A stretch of 35,911 nt of DNA from Gammaproteobacteria bacterium. GTDB taxonomy: Bacteria; Pseudomonadota; Gammaproteobacteria; UBA6429; Thiohalophilaceae. Position numbers and translations under genes: made by a program. Below the pieces are notes generated by a model that ran no database searches, was not told the origin of the DNA, and saw only the letters and a program-made list of their open reading frames with translations. The stretch is taken from NCBI GenBank assembly GCA_026197095.1, contig JAPHTF010000201.1:1-35911 (forward strand), in the 5' to 3' direction. This document shows, in pieces, positions 19,351 through 27,605 of this stretch (its first letter is position 1; every line of letters begins with the position of its first letter).

Positions 19351-20502
19351 TTAAGTTAATTCAGTCGGGTCAAAAATACGTTTGTATTCTTTAATGGCAT
19401 AACGATCTGTCATACCAGCAATATAATCAGCAACAATGCGTGCCCGACCGCTATCACTATGTTTTGATTCTTCTTGCTGGGCCTTGCTGCGATATTCAGG
19501 TGGCATAAGACGCAGGTCATTTAGCATCGCATCAAAAAGTTTGGTTATAACGTTGCCGGCTTTATGACTCATACGATGCACACGGTAATGGCGGTACAGG
19601 TTATCTCTTAAGAAGCGCTTGAGTTCAAGATGCATATCTAACATGTCTTTACTAAAATTGATTAAACTGTTTTTATGTTGACGAATGTCTTCAATCGACT
19701 GCGGGTTTGCCTTTGAAATTTGTTGTGCACTTTCTGCAATTAAATCTTTGATTTGTTCATCAATCATGCGGCGTACAATTTCGTAAATAGTGCGTTTGTC
19801 ATCGAGTTTTGGATAATCTTTTTCAACTTTACTATAAAGAGTTTTAAATAAGCGGGTTTCTCGTAACTGTTCGATGCTAATAAACCCTGAACGCAAACCA
19901 TCATCGACATCGTGGCTGTTATAGGCAATTGCATCTGCCAGGTTGACCATTTGTGCTTCTATGTTTGGCTGAGTCTTGTTAATAAAACGTAAACCAACAT
20001 CACCCAAGTGTTCAGCATTTTTAAGAGAGCAGTGCTTGAGTATGCCTTCACGACTTTCGAAAGTAAGGTTAAGGCCATTAAATTCAGCATATTTTTCTTC
20101 AAGCTCATCAACGACACGTAAAGATTGCAGGTTATGCTCAAAGCCTCCGTAGTTTTTCATGCAATCATTTAAGGCATCCTGACCTGAATGACCAAAAGGT
20201 GTGTGACCTAAATCATGTGCAAGCGCGATCGCTTCGCTTAAATCTTCATTAAGATGTAAGGCGCGTGCAATAGTGCGGCTCATTTGTGCCACTTCAATTG
20301 AATGAGTTAAGCGGGTGCGGAATAGATCGCCTTCATGATTTACAAAAACCTGGGTTTTGTATTCCAGTCGTCTAAAGGCGGTTGAATGAATAATACGATC
20401 ACGATCGCGTTGAAATTCACTACGATGTTTGGGTAAAGCTTCAGGGTAGCGTCGCCCTAAAGATGAATCATTATTTGCTGCATAAGGGGCAAGTTCTGAC
20501 AT
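19351..20502 (-). CDS. dgt: deoxyguanosinetriphosphate triphosphohydrolase-like protein
   Basis: HD-superfamily dNTP triphosphohydrolase that releases triphosphate from dGTP or other dNTPs and so affects nucleotide pool balance. The 383-residue length fits the short dGTPase-like class, not the roughly 500-residue E. coli Dgt. Metal-binding HD residues are visible: His67 (RLTHSIE), His96-Asp97 (LAHDLGH) and the later Asp in NLADAIAY. The arginine-rich start (GRRYPEALPKHRSEFQRDRDR) and AFRRLEYKTQVF are family signatures. AAGGAT precedes the start with suitable spacing. It is 18 nt downstream of aroB, in the same operon. The exact substrate preference cannot be read from sequence. Confidence 0.9.
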   Translation of the reverse strand: MSELAPYAANNDSSLGRRYPEALPKHRSEFQRDRDRIIHSTAFRRLEYKTQVFVNHEGDLFRTRLTHSIEVAQMSRTIARALHLNEDLSEAIALAHDLGHTPFGHSGQDALNDCMKNYGGFEHNLQSLRVVDELEEKYAEFNGLNLTFESREGILKHCSLKNAEHLGDVGLRFINKTQPNIEAQMVNLADAIAYNSHDVDDGLRSGFISIEQLRETRLFKTLYSKVEKDYPKLDDKRTIYEIVRRMIDEQIKDLIAESAQQISKANPQSIEDIRQHKNSLINFSKDMLDMHLELKRFLRDNLYRHYRVHRMSHKAGNVITKLFDAMLNDLRLMPPEYRSKAQQEESKHSDSGRARIVADYIAGMTDRYAIKEYKRIFDPTELT

Positions 20503-20520
20503 TCATCTCTATCCTTGTCT

Positions 20521-21621
20521 TTATTGACCATCAATTGCACGATGTGCTTCGATAGTTTCTTTTAGTAAGCCATGATCAAAATCGTTGGTCACCATGGCGT
20601 CACCTAATTTATTAAATAAAACAAAATTGATTTTTCCCGCACGGACTTTTTTATCTACTGCCATAAGTTCAAGAAAGTGATCATAGTCCATGTGATGAGG
20701 AGCACGAGTAGGTAACATCGCCATATCAAGAATATTATCCACACGCTCAACATCATGTTGAGTCAGTTTGCCTAAACGCATCGATAAATCTGCGGCCATA
20801 AGCATTCCCGTTGCGACAGCTTCCCCGTGTAACCAGTTTCCATAACCGGCGCTGGTTTCAATGGCATGACCAAAAGTATGACCTAAGTTGAGTAGTGCGC
20901 GCACGCCACCTTCTTTTTCATCCGCGGCAACAATGTCAGCTTTACAGCGACATGAAACTTCAATGGCATAAGAAAGCGCTTCTGGATCACGCTCTAACAA
21001 ATTATGCATATTTTGTTCGAGCCATTGAGTGAAATCCATATCCCGGATAAGGCCATATTTTATAACTTCCGCAATGCCTGCACTGAGTTGATTATCTTCT
21101 AATGTATTCAGGGTATTTGAATCGGCAATGACGCAGCGTGGTTGGTGGAAGGCACCAATCATATTTTTTCCTTTGGGATGGTTTACACCTGTTTTGCCAC
21201 CTACTGATGAGTCCACTTGGGCAAGTAAAGTGGTCGGGATCTGAATAAAATTAACACCTCGTTGATAAGTTGCAGCTGCAAAACCGGTCATATCGCCAAC
21301 TACACCACCACCCAGCGCGACTAGCGTACAGGTACGATCAAATTTAGCAGTGAGTAAAGCGTCGTATATGGCATTTAATTCATTAAGGTTTTTATATTTT
21401 TCGCCATCAGGCAGTATGACTGTTTCCACTTGATATGCGGAAAAGGCTTTTTTAACTTTATCGAGATAAAGTGGAGCGACCGTTTCATTACTGACGATTA
21501 GAACCTGGCTGCCTTCTACATAGGGTTCTACAAGCTTTGGCTGTTCGAGTAAATTCTGGCCAATGAAAATTGGGTAACTGCGGTCGCCGTTTTCACCAAG
21601 TTCAACCTGTAATGTTTTCAT
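20521..21621 (-). CDS. aroB: 3-dehydroquinate synthase
   Basis: Second step of the shikimate pathway: converts DAHP to 3-dehydroquinate, using NAD and a divalent metal. The product of 366 residues has the usual length. The NAD-binding glycine-rich segment [19 protein letters not shown], the substrate motif [14 protein letters not shown], and the metal ligands Glu (IAEVIKYG) and two His ([21 protein letters not shown]) are all present. The frame also opens with a TTG at 21627, but the ATG at 21621 gives the expected N-terminus. It follows aroK by about 76 nt and probably shares its transcript. Confidence 0.96.
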   Translation of the reverse strand: MKTLQVELGENGDRSYPIFIGQNLLEQPKLVEPYVEGSQVLIVSNETVAPLYLDKVKKAFSAYQVETVILPDGEKYKNLNELNAIYDALLTAKFDRTCTLVALGGGVVGDMTGFAAATYQRGVNFIQIPTTLLAQVDSSVGGKTGVNHPKGKNMIGAFHQPRCVIADSNTLNTLEDNQLSAGIAEVIKYGLIRDMDFTQWLEQNMHNLLERDPEALSYAIEVSCRCKADIVAADEKEGGVRALLNLGHTFGHAIETSAGYGNWLHGEAVATGMLMAADLSMRLGKLTQHDVERVDNILDMAMLPTRAPHHMDYDHFLELMAVDKKVRAGKINFVLFNKLGDAMVTNDFDHGLLKETIEAHRAIDGQ

Positions 21622-21697
21622 TATCAACGCTCTATAGAATTAATCAAACCTGATTATAAATGAAACTGACTAAAAATGCGGAGTGTACGTTGGCTTT

Positions 21698-22216
21698 TTA
21701 AGAGGGCTGTAATTGCTCTAAAATTTCTTTTAATGCCAAGCGAACACTGTCCTTACCCGTATCAATAATAATATCAGCAGTTTCACGATAAAGCGGGTCA
21801 CGAATTGCTAATAATTCTTCTAATTTGGCTTGTGGATTTTCAGTTTGTAATAGAGGACGGCTACGATCCTTGGATGTCCGTTCCAGCAAGGTATCAATAT
21901 TGGCATAGAGATAGATTGTCGTGCCACGAGACATAAGAAATTGGCGATTTTCTGCTTGCAAAATAGCGCCACCACCTGTGGCTAATACAATCCCTTTTTT
22001 TTCAGTGAGCTCATCAAGCATCGCTGTTTCACGCTTACGAAATCCTGCTTCACCTTCAATATCAAAAATATGGGTAATAGTAACGCCGGTGCGTTTTTCA
22101 ATTTCATGATCGCTATCAAAAAATTCCAGGGAGAGTTCACTGGCAAGCTGACGGCCGATGGTGGTTTTACCTGCCCCCATTAAACCGATAAGAAATATAT
22201 TTTGATGGTTTGCCAT
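21698..22216 (-). CDS. aroK: shikimate kinase
   Basis: Cytoplasmic kinase that phosphorylates shikimate at the 3-hydroxyl using ATP. It is 172 residues long, as expected. The Walker A motif GLMGAGKT is at residues 11-18, the shikimate-binding DSD at about residues 34-36, GEAGFRKRE at about 56-64, the GGGA loop at about 80-83, and the lid Arg in DRSRPLL near residue 118. It is the first gene after the pil operon, separated from pilQ by 120 nt with a perfect palindrome, and is followed by aroB, the standard order. Confidence 0.95.
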   Translation of the reverse strand: MANHQNIFLIGLMGAGKTTIGRQLASELSLEFFDSDHEIEKRTGVTITHIFDIEGEAGFRKRETAMLDELTEKKGIVLATGGGAILQAENRQFLMSRGTTIYLYANIDTLLERTSKDRSRPLLQTENPQAKLEELLAIRDPLYRETADIIIDTGKDSVRLALKEILEQLQPS

Positions 22217-22281
22217 TCTTTTTTTATTTTAGTTGTACATTTTTAAAATGTTTTGATGATGGCGCCAAGAATAAAAGTTCA

Positions 22282-22319
22282 AGTTTTAGGCGGTATGTTT
22301 AAACATACCGCCTAAAACT
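22282..22319. repeat. perfect 38-bp palindrome between pilQ and aroK
   Basis: The half-site AGTTTTAGGCGGTATGTTT (22282-22300) is followed directly by its exact reverse complement (22301-22319). In RNA it would form a 17-bp stem with a UUAA loop. It starts 18 nt after the pilQ stop. No run of T follows on either strand, so it is not a textbook intrinsic terminator. It could be an mRNA 3'-end stabiliser, a processing site or a protein-binding dyad. Confidence 0.75.
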
Positions 22320-22336
22320 AAGGAGGTAAAATGAAA

Positions 22337-24439
22337 TTATAGTTTTGCGTTATCTTTTAACAGTTTTGGCGTTACGAAAATAAGTAATTCAGATTTATTA
22401 TTCTGTTCAAACTTATTACGGAATAACCATCCAACTAATGGTAAGTCACCGAAGAACGGGACACGCGTTACATTATTCGCTTTTGTTTGCTCATACACCC
22501 CGCCTAATACAATTGTTTCACCATTATCAACTAATACATTAGTTTTAACAGCTTGCGTCTTAATAGGTGGAACCCCCGCCGTTATGTTAGCAAAATCAGG
22601 ACTATCTTTATTTACTGCTAAATTCATAATTATTCTGTCATCAGGAGTGATCTGAGGTGTAACCTTTAGACTTAATACCGCTTTTTTGAACGACACCGTT
22701 GCAGCGCCACTTGAAGAGGCTTCTGAATAAGGAATTTCAGTCCCTGTTTCAATAGTTGCTTCAGACTGATCTGATGTGATAACGCGTGGACTTGATATTG
22801 TTTCTGAACGTCCTTCAGTTTGAGCGGCTGAAAGTTCAAGATCTAATAGTGTTCCAAATGGAAGTCTAGCTAGCGCAATGCCTATAGTTCCTGCTCCAGC
22901 CAGAGATGCAGGTAAATCAACATTGTAGCGAGCGGGTGAAGTTAAGGTGGTACCGTTAATAAGTTGATCTGTTGCAGTTAGGCTACCTGATATAGCACCA
23001 ACATCAGTACTGGTTCCAGCTGCTTGAGTATCTGTGCTTGAAATACCAAAGCGTACCCCGAGCTCTTTACTGAAATCGTTGGTAGCTAACACAATACGCG
23101 ATTCAACTAAAACCTGTCTGACAGGAATATCTAATTGCTGAACTAGTTCAGTAATAGCGGTAATGTTTTTTGCGGTATCACGAATAAGAAGCTTGTTAGT
23201 ACGTCCATCTACACTCACACTGCCTCGTTCAGACAATAGCGAGTTATCTTTAGTTTTAAGTAATTTAGTAAAATCAGCAGCTTTAGCGTAATTTATCTGA
23301 ATGCTATCACTAATGAGAGGCGCTTGTGCTTCAATAGTTTGATCCAGTTTTGCACGTGCAGCAACTTCTTCAGCAGGGGCAACAGAGATTACATTGCCAT
23401 CCTTTACCATGGCCAAACCTTTACTACGTAAAATAATATCCAGAGCTTGATCCCAGGGCACATTCTTTAAGCGTAAGGTCACATTACCCGTTACGGTATC
23501 ACTGGTTATAAGATTTAGATCGGTGAAATCAGCAATAAGTTGCAATACCGCACGGACTTCTATGTTTTGAAAATTAAGAGACAGACGTTCACCTTTAAAG
23601 GCAAATTTTTTCTTTTGTTTTTCTGCGGCAGACTCTTTTACAATTGGTTTAACATCAACAGTAAAAGAGTTATCTGCCTGGTAAGCCAGTTGTTCAAATT
23701 CTCCAATACCGGTAATGATAATTTTAACATTGCCATTTTGATTGAATGAATCAATACTTTTAACGGGTGTACCAAAATCAATCACATCAAGACGACGTTC
23801 TAATTCACTGGCTATAGTGCTATCAGTAATAGTAACGGTTATTTGTTCGCCACGCGTTTTTAAATCAACAGGTGTATTGGGATCAGCCAGATTAATAATG
23901 ACGCGACCTTCACCCTTCTCGCCACGACGAAAATCAATATTTTTAATGTTTTTGTCAGTTGTTCCTGTTTTCAGGCCCGCAATATTGGATGATTTTGTTG
24001 CCGTGTTTGTTGAAGTGCCACCAAGTGTTACGATGACATCGTTCCCATCTACAGTTGTGTTATAAGTCACTAAGCGTGATAAATTAATGACTACACGAGT
24101 ACGTCCTCCTGCTTCTACAGACTTTATACTCCGAGCTACACCTATACCAATATTTTGAGAGCGTTCAGCTAATTTTACTTTTGTATTAGGGAAGTCAAAG
24201 GCAATGCGTGCAGGGTTGTCAATTGTAAAGCTACCGGGCTCAGAGGCTAAATTTTCTAATGACATTCTTATTTGTACTTGATCACCCGGCAATGATGAAT
24301 AATTTATTTCAGTAATCGCATTCTCTTCAGTGGATGCGAGCGAAGGCATTGCCGCAACGATGAGCATGCAAGCACCAACAAAGCTTGATATATATTGACG
24401 TCCAGTTAAATGAGATAAATTAAATGTTATATTTTTCAT
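22337..24439 (-). CDS. pilQ: type IV pilus secretin PilQ
   Basis: Outer-membrane secretin through which the type IV pilus passes. The 700-residue precursor has a signal peptide (cleavage after SLA, residue 35), two AMIN-type peptidoglycan-binding domains (about 43-145 and 168-270), an STN/secretin N0 domain (about 290-345, LNFQNIEVRAVLQLIADF), an N1 (NolW) domain (about 385-440), and the C-terminal secretin barrel domain (about 530-697) with VPFFGDLPLVGWLFRN. GGAG upstream of the ATG supports the start. It is the last of the pilMNOPQ operon. PilQ binds the lipoprotein PilP, encoded just upstream. Confidence 0.97.
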   Translation of the reverse strand: MKNITFNLSHLTGRQYISSFVGACMLIVAAMPSLASTEENAITEINYSSLPGDQVQIRMSLENLASEPGSFTIDNPARIAFDFPNTKVKLAERSQNIGIGVARSIKSVEAGGRTRVVINLSRLVTYNTTVDGNDVIVTLGGTSTNTATKSSNIAGLKTGTTDKNIKNIDFRRGEKGEGRVIINLADPNTPVDLKTRGEQITVTITDSTIASELERRLDVIDFGTPVKSIDSFNQNGNVKIIITGIGEFEQLAYQADNSFTVDVKPIVKESAAEKQKKKFAFKGERLSLNFQNIEVRAVLQLIADFTDLNLITSDTVTGNVTLRLKNVPWDQALDIILRSKGLAMVKDGNVISVAPAEEVAARAKLDQTIEAQAPLISDSIQINYAKAADFTKLLKTKDNSLLSERGSVSVDGRTNKLLIRDTAKNITAITELVQQLDIPVRQVLVESRIVLATNDFSKELGVRFGISSTDTQAAGTSTDVGAISGSLTATDQLINGTTLTSPARYNVDLPASLAGAGTIGIALARLPFGTLLDLELSAAQTEGRSETISSPRVITSDQSEATIETGTEIPYSEASSSGAATVSFKKAVLSLKVTPQITPDDRIIMNLAVNKDSPDFANITAGVPPIKTQAVKTNVLVDNGETIVLGGVYEQTKANNVTRVPFFGDLPLVGWLFRNKFEQNNKSELLIFVTPKLLKDNAKL

Positions 24440-24458
24440 GGTGCATCTCCGTCACGAA

Positions 24459-25034
24459 TTATTCACCCAGTTCGAGTGAGGCCTCGCGTTCAGTCCATCC
24501 TCCCACACCATTGGGGATGATTTCTTTAAGTAGTATTGAGTCTTCAGTAATAGCTAAAATTTCGCCATAGTTAGAACCCATATGGTTTCCGGGTAGTACC
24601 CTGTATATGACACTATCAGGTGCGGTAATGAGCGCCCAGGTTTTGCCATCTTTTTCTATGTGACCAACAAAATTCAGTGAATCAAGACTATATTGTTCAA
24701 GCTCTTCACGTTTACGGTTTAAATTTGGATGCAGGCCTGAATCTTTAATTTCGAGACTGGCTTCTTCCTGCGCGATAAATGGTGTGAAAGGATCACGTAA
24801 ATGACTGACCTGGTACAAATATGTTTCATAAGGAATTATTTCAGGTAATGGTTTAATTCGTCCTTTTGGGCGCGCTTTCACTTCCGCTACATATTGTTGC
24901 AGATCACTGGTGTTGTCACTACTGCATGCAGTTAGTAGCACAGGCAGGCATATGCACAACACCTTAGCAACCGATATAGTTGCAGGTGTTGGTTTTTGAG
25001 AATGTGTTTTAATTTCATTCGCCATTATTTTCAT
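24459..25034 (-). CDS. pilP: type IV pilus assembly lipoprotein PilP
   Basis: Inner-membrane lipoprotein that links the PilMNO platform to the secretin PilQ. The 191-residue product has a lipobox LTAC with acylated Cys37, followed by SSDN; its N-terminal extension of about 20 residues before the hydrophobic core is rather long, so the ATG at residue 4 or a later start is possible. The C-terminal beta domain (about residues 95-185; SLNFVGHIEKDGKTWALI) is the part that contacts PilQ. It sits 19 nt upstream of pilQ in the operon. Confidence 0.94.
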   Translation of the reverse strand: MKIMANEIKTHSQKPTPATISVAKVLCICLPVLLTACSSDNTSDLQQYVAEVKARPKGRIKPLPEIIPYETYLYQVSHLRDPFTPFIAQEEASLEIKDSGLHPNLNRKREELEQYSLDSLNFVGHIEKDGKTWALITAPDSVIYRVLPGNHMGSNYGEILAITEDSILLKEIIPNGVGGWTEREASLELGE

Positions 25035-25091
25035 GCCTTACTTTGATATTTTTATATTACTTCTTGATGTAACTAATATTCAGTTTGCTAA

Positions 25092-25721
25092 TTATTTGCC
25101 ACGTTTCTTACGTTCTTTTCGTTTACCTGAGACTTCACTTTCATCCAGGTAACGGTACGTTTTTGCTGTTACATCCATGGTTAAATTGCCTTTTGTATCT
25201 TTATTACCGCCAGCAATTGAAATATTTTCCAAGGTAACAATGCGAGGTAAGGCTGCGATGCCACTAACAAATTCACCGAACTGGTGATAAGTACCCGTCA
25301 TCTTTAAGGTAATCGGTAATTCAGCATAAAACTCGATATGCTTTTCAGCGAGAGGTTTGAATAATTGAAACTCAATGCCACTGGCAAGGCCCGTCTGTGA
25401 AATATCAACCAGCAAATCTTCTACTTCGGTTTTACTTGGCAGTTGCCGGATCATGGCGCCAAATGAATCTTCCATTTCGACCATTTGTGCTTTGTATGCA
25501 TCAAGGTTGGCTGCCTTGGCTTGCTTAATTTCAAAGTCTTCCTTCAAGGTTTTCTCTTCGTTGGTAACTCGAGCGAGGTTATCTTGCTGAGTCTGAATGT
25601 CTAAAAAGTACCCGGCTGTTAGTACAGCAATAGCAACAACAGCTATAAGTATTCCCTTGACCAATAGAGGCCATGAACCAATGTTACTTAAGTCAAGATT
25701 GTTAAGATCGATGTCTGCCAT
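25092..25721 (-). CDS. pilO: type IV pilus inner membrane protein PilO
   Basis: Inner-membrane alignment protein of the type IV pilus machine; forms a heterodimer with PilN. The 209 residues comprise a short cytoplasmic N-terminus, one membrane helix (about 22-42), a coiled-coil stretch (about 48-85) and a ferredoxin-like periplasmic domain. LPSKTEVEDLLVDISQTG and TYHQFGEFVSGIAALPRIV are typical of PilO. The basic C-terminal tail (KRKERKKRGK) is a minor feature. It starts 9 nt after pilN and precedes pilP. Confidence 0.95.
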   Translation of the reverse strand: MADIDLNNLDLSNIGSWPLLVKGILIAVVAIAVLTAGYFLDIQTQQDNLARVTNEEKTLKEDFEIKQAKAANLDAYKAQMVEMEDSFGAMIRQLPSKTEVEDLLVDISQTGLASGIEFQLFKPLAEKHIEFYAELPITLKMTGTYHQFGEFVSGIAALPRIVTLENISIAGGNKDTKGNLTMDVTAKTYRYLDESEVSGKRKERKKRGK

Positions 25722-25730
25722 AATATAAGT

Positions 25731-26296
25731 CTATTTTTTGATTTCTTTTTTTGATTGAGCAAGTTGTTCTGCGCGTAAAATAAAATCACGACCACCGTCT
25801 TTTTTCTTTTGCCCTTTTTTCTCAATAATATTTAACTGAGGTTTTGTTAGCCAATCAGAGCCATCAATGTTTCGCATATAGGCTGAGACTCGGGCGTTAG
25901 ATTGAGCAATACCGTTGATAGTTAATTGATTCCCGCTTTGTTTTAGACTTTGTATATGAGCACCTTCTGGAATCACTTTCACCATTTCTTCAAACAGATG
26001 CACAATACCAGGGCGATTTCGTTGTAGTTGCTGAATGACTTCCATACGAGCAAGTAAACGTTTCTTTTCGTTTGCGATATTATTAATTTCCCGGATTTGT
26101 TTTTCTACTGCCGTGATTTCGCCCTTTAAATAGTTGTTACGTGATTCTTGTGCGCTAATCATTCGATTGTATTGTAAATGTATTGCTAAAATAATCAGCA
26201 GCATCAGAACAACTGATAAGCCTAACATTGTAAGGAATTGGCGAAGTTGTTCTTTACGACGTTCTTCGCGCCATGGAAGTAAATTAATATGCGCCA

Positions 26297-26297
<1 letters not shown>
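25731..26297 (-). CDS. pilN: type IV pilus inner membrane protein PilN
   Basis: Inner-membrane partner of PilM and PilO. The N-terminal cytoplasmic motif INLLPWREERR (residues 4-14) is the PilM-binding signature. A membrane helix (about 22-42) is followed by a coiled coil and a periplasmic domain. The 188-residue length is normal. The start codon overlaps the pilM stop by 1 nt (TAATG), so translation is coupled and gives matched amounts of the interacting pair. Confidence 0.95.
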
Positions 26298-27376
<1,079 letters not shown>

Positions 27377-27453
27377 TCAATGCCTGCATTTTTATATCTC
27401 AACTATTATTGAACCATGTTTTTTTGTTATTTTGCAAGTGGTTACAGTTGTTA

Positions 27454-27483
27454 TTTATATAATACTTTAGGTTGTTGAGTCAA
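27454..27483 (-). promoter_or_regulatory. sigma70-type promoter of pilMNOPQ
   Basis: On the - strand TTGACT (27478-27483) and TATAAA (27454-27459) are 18 nt apart. Each box matches the consensus at five of six positions. Transcription would start near 27447, about 80 nt before pilM. The -35 lies in a short dyad, GTTGAGTCAAC (27474-27484). Confidence 0.6.
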
Positions 27484-27517
27484 CTATAGGACATACAATG
27501 AAAAATTACAAATAGGC

Positions 27518-27546
27518 GTGACAGCTTTTCATTGACCCCATATACT
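27518..27546 (+). promoter_or_regulatory. sigma70-type promoter of ponA
   Basis: GTGACA (27518-27523) and TATACT (27541-27546) are 17 nt apart, each matching the consensus at five of six positions. The start would be near 27553, about 53 nt before the ponA ATG. It does not overlap the divergent pilM promoter. Confidence 0.6.
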
Positions 27547-27605
27547 TTCCGCATGTGTGAATGTATCGGTATTTTTAGACACGACCTTAATATAGTGTGG
27601 GGTAT

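Noticed and set aside
22237-22251. Short dyad ACATTTTTAAAATGT upstream of aroK.
   Set aside because: AT-only symmetry of this size is common in DNA of this composition and no function is suggested.
22320-22342. AAGGAGGT followed by ATG AAA TTA TAG on the + strand, a perfect binding site before a three-codon ORF.
   Set aside because: It is antisense to the last codons and tail of pilQ and too short to be a gene; most likely chance.
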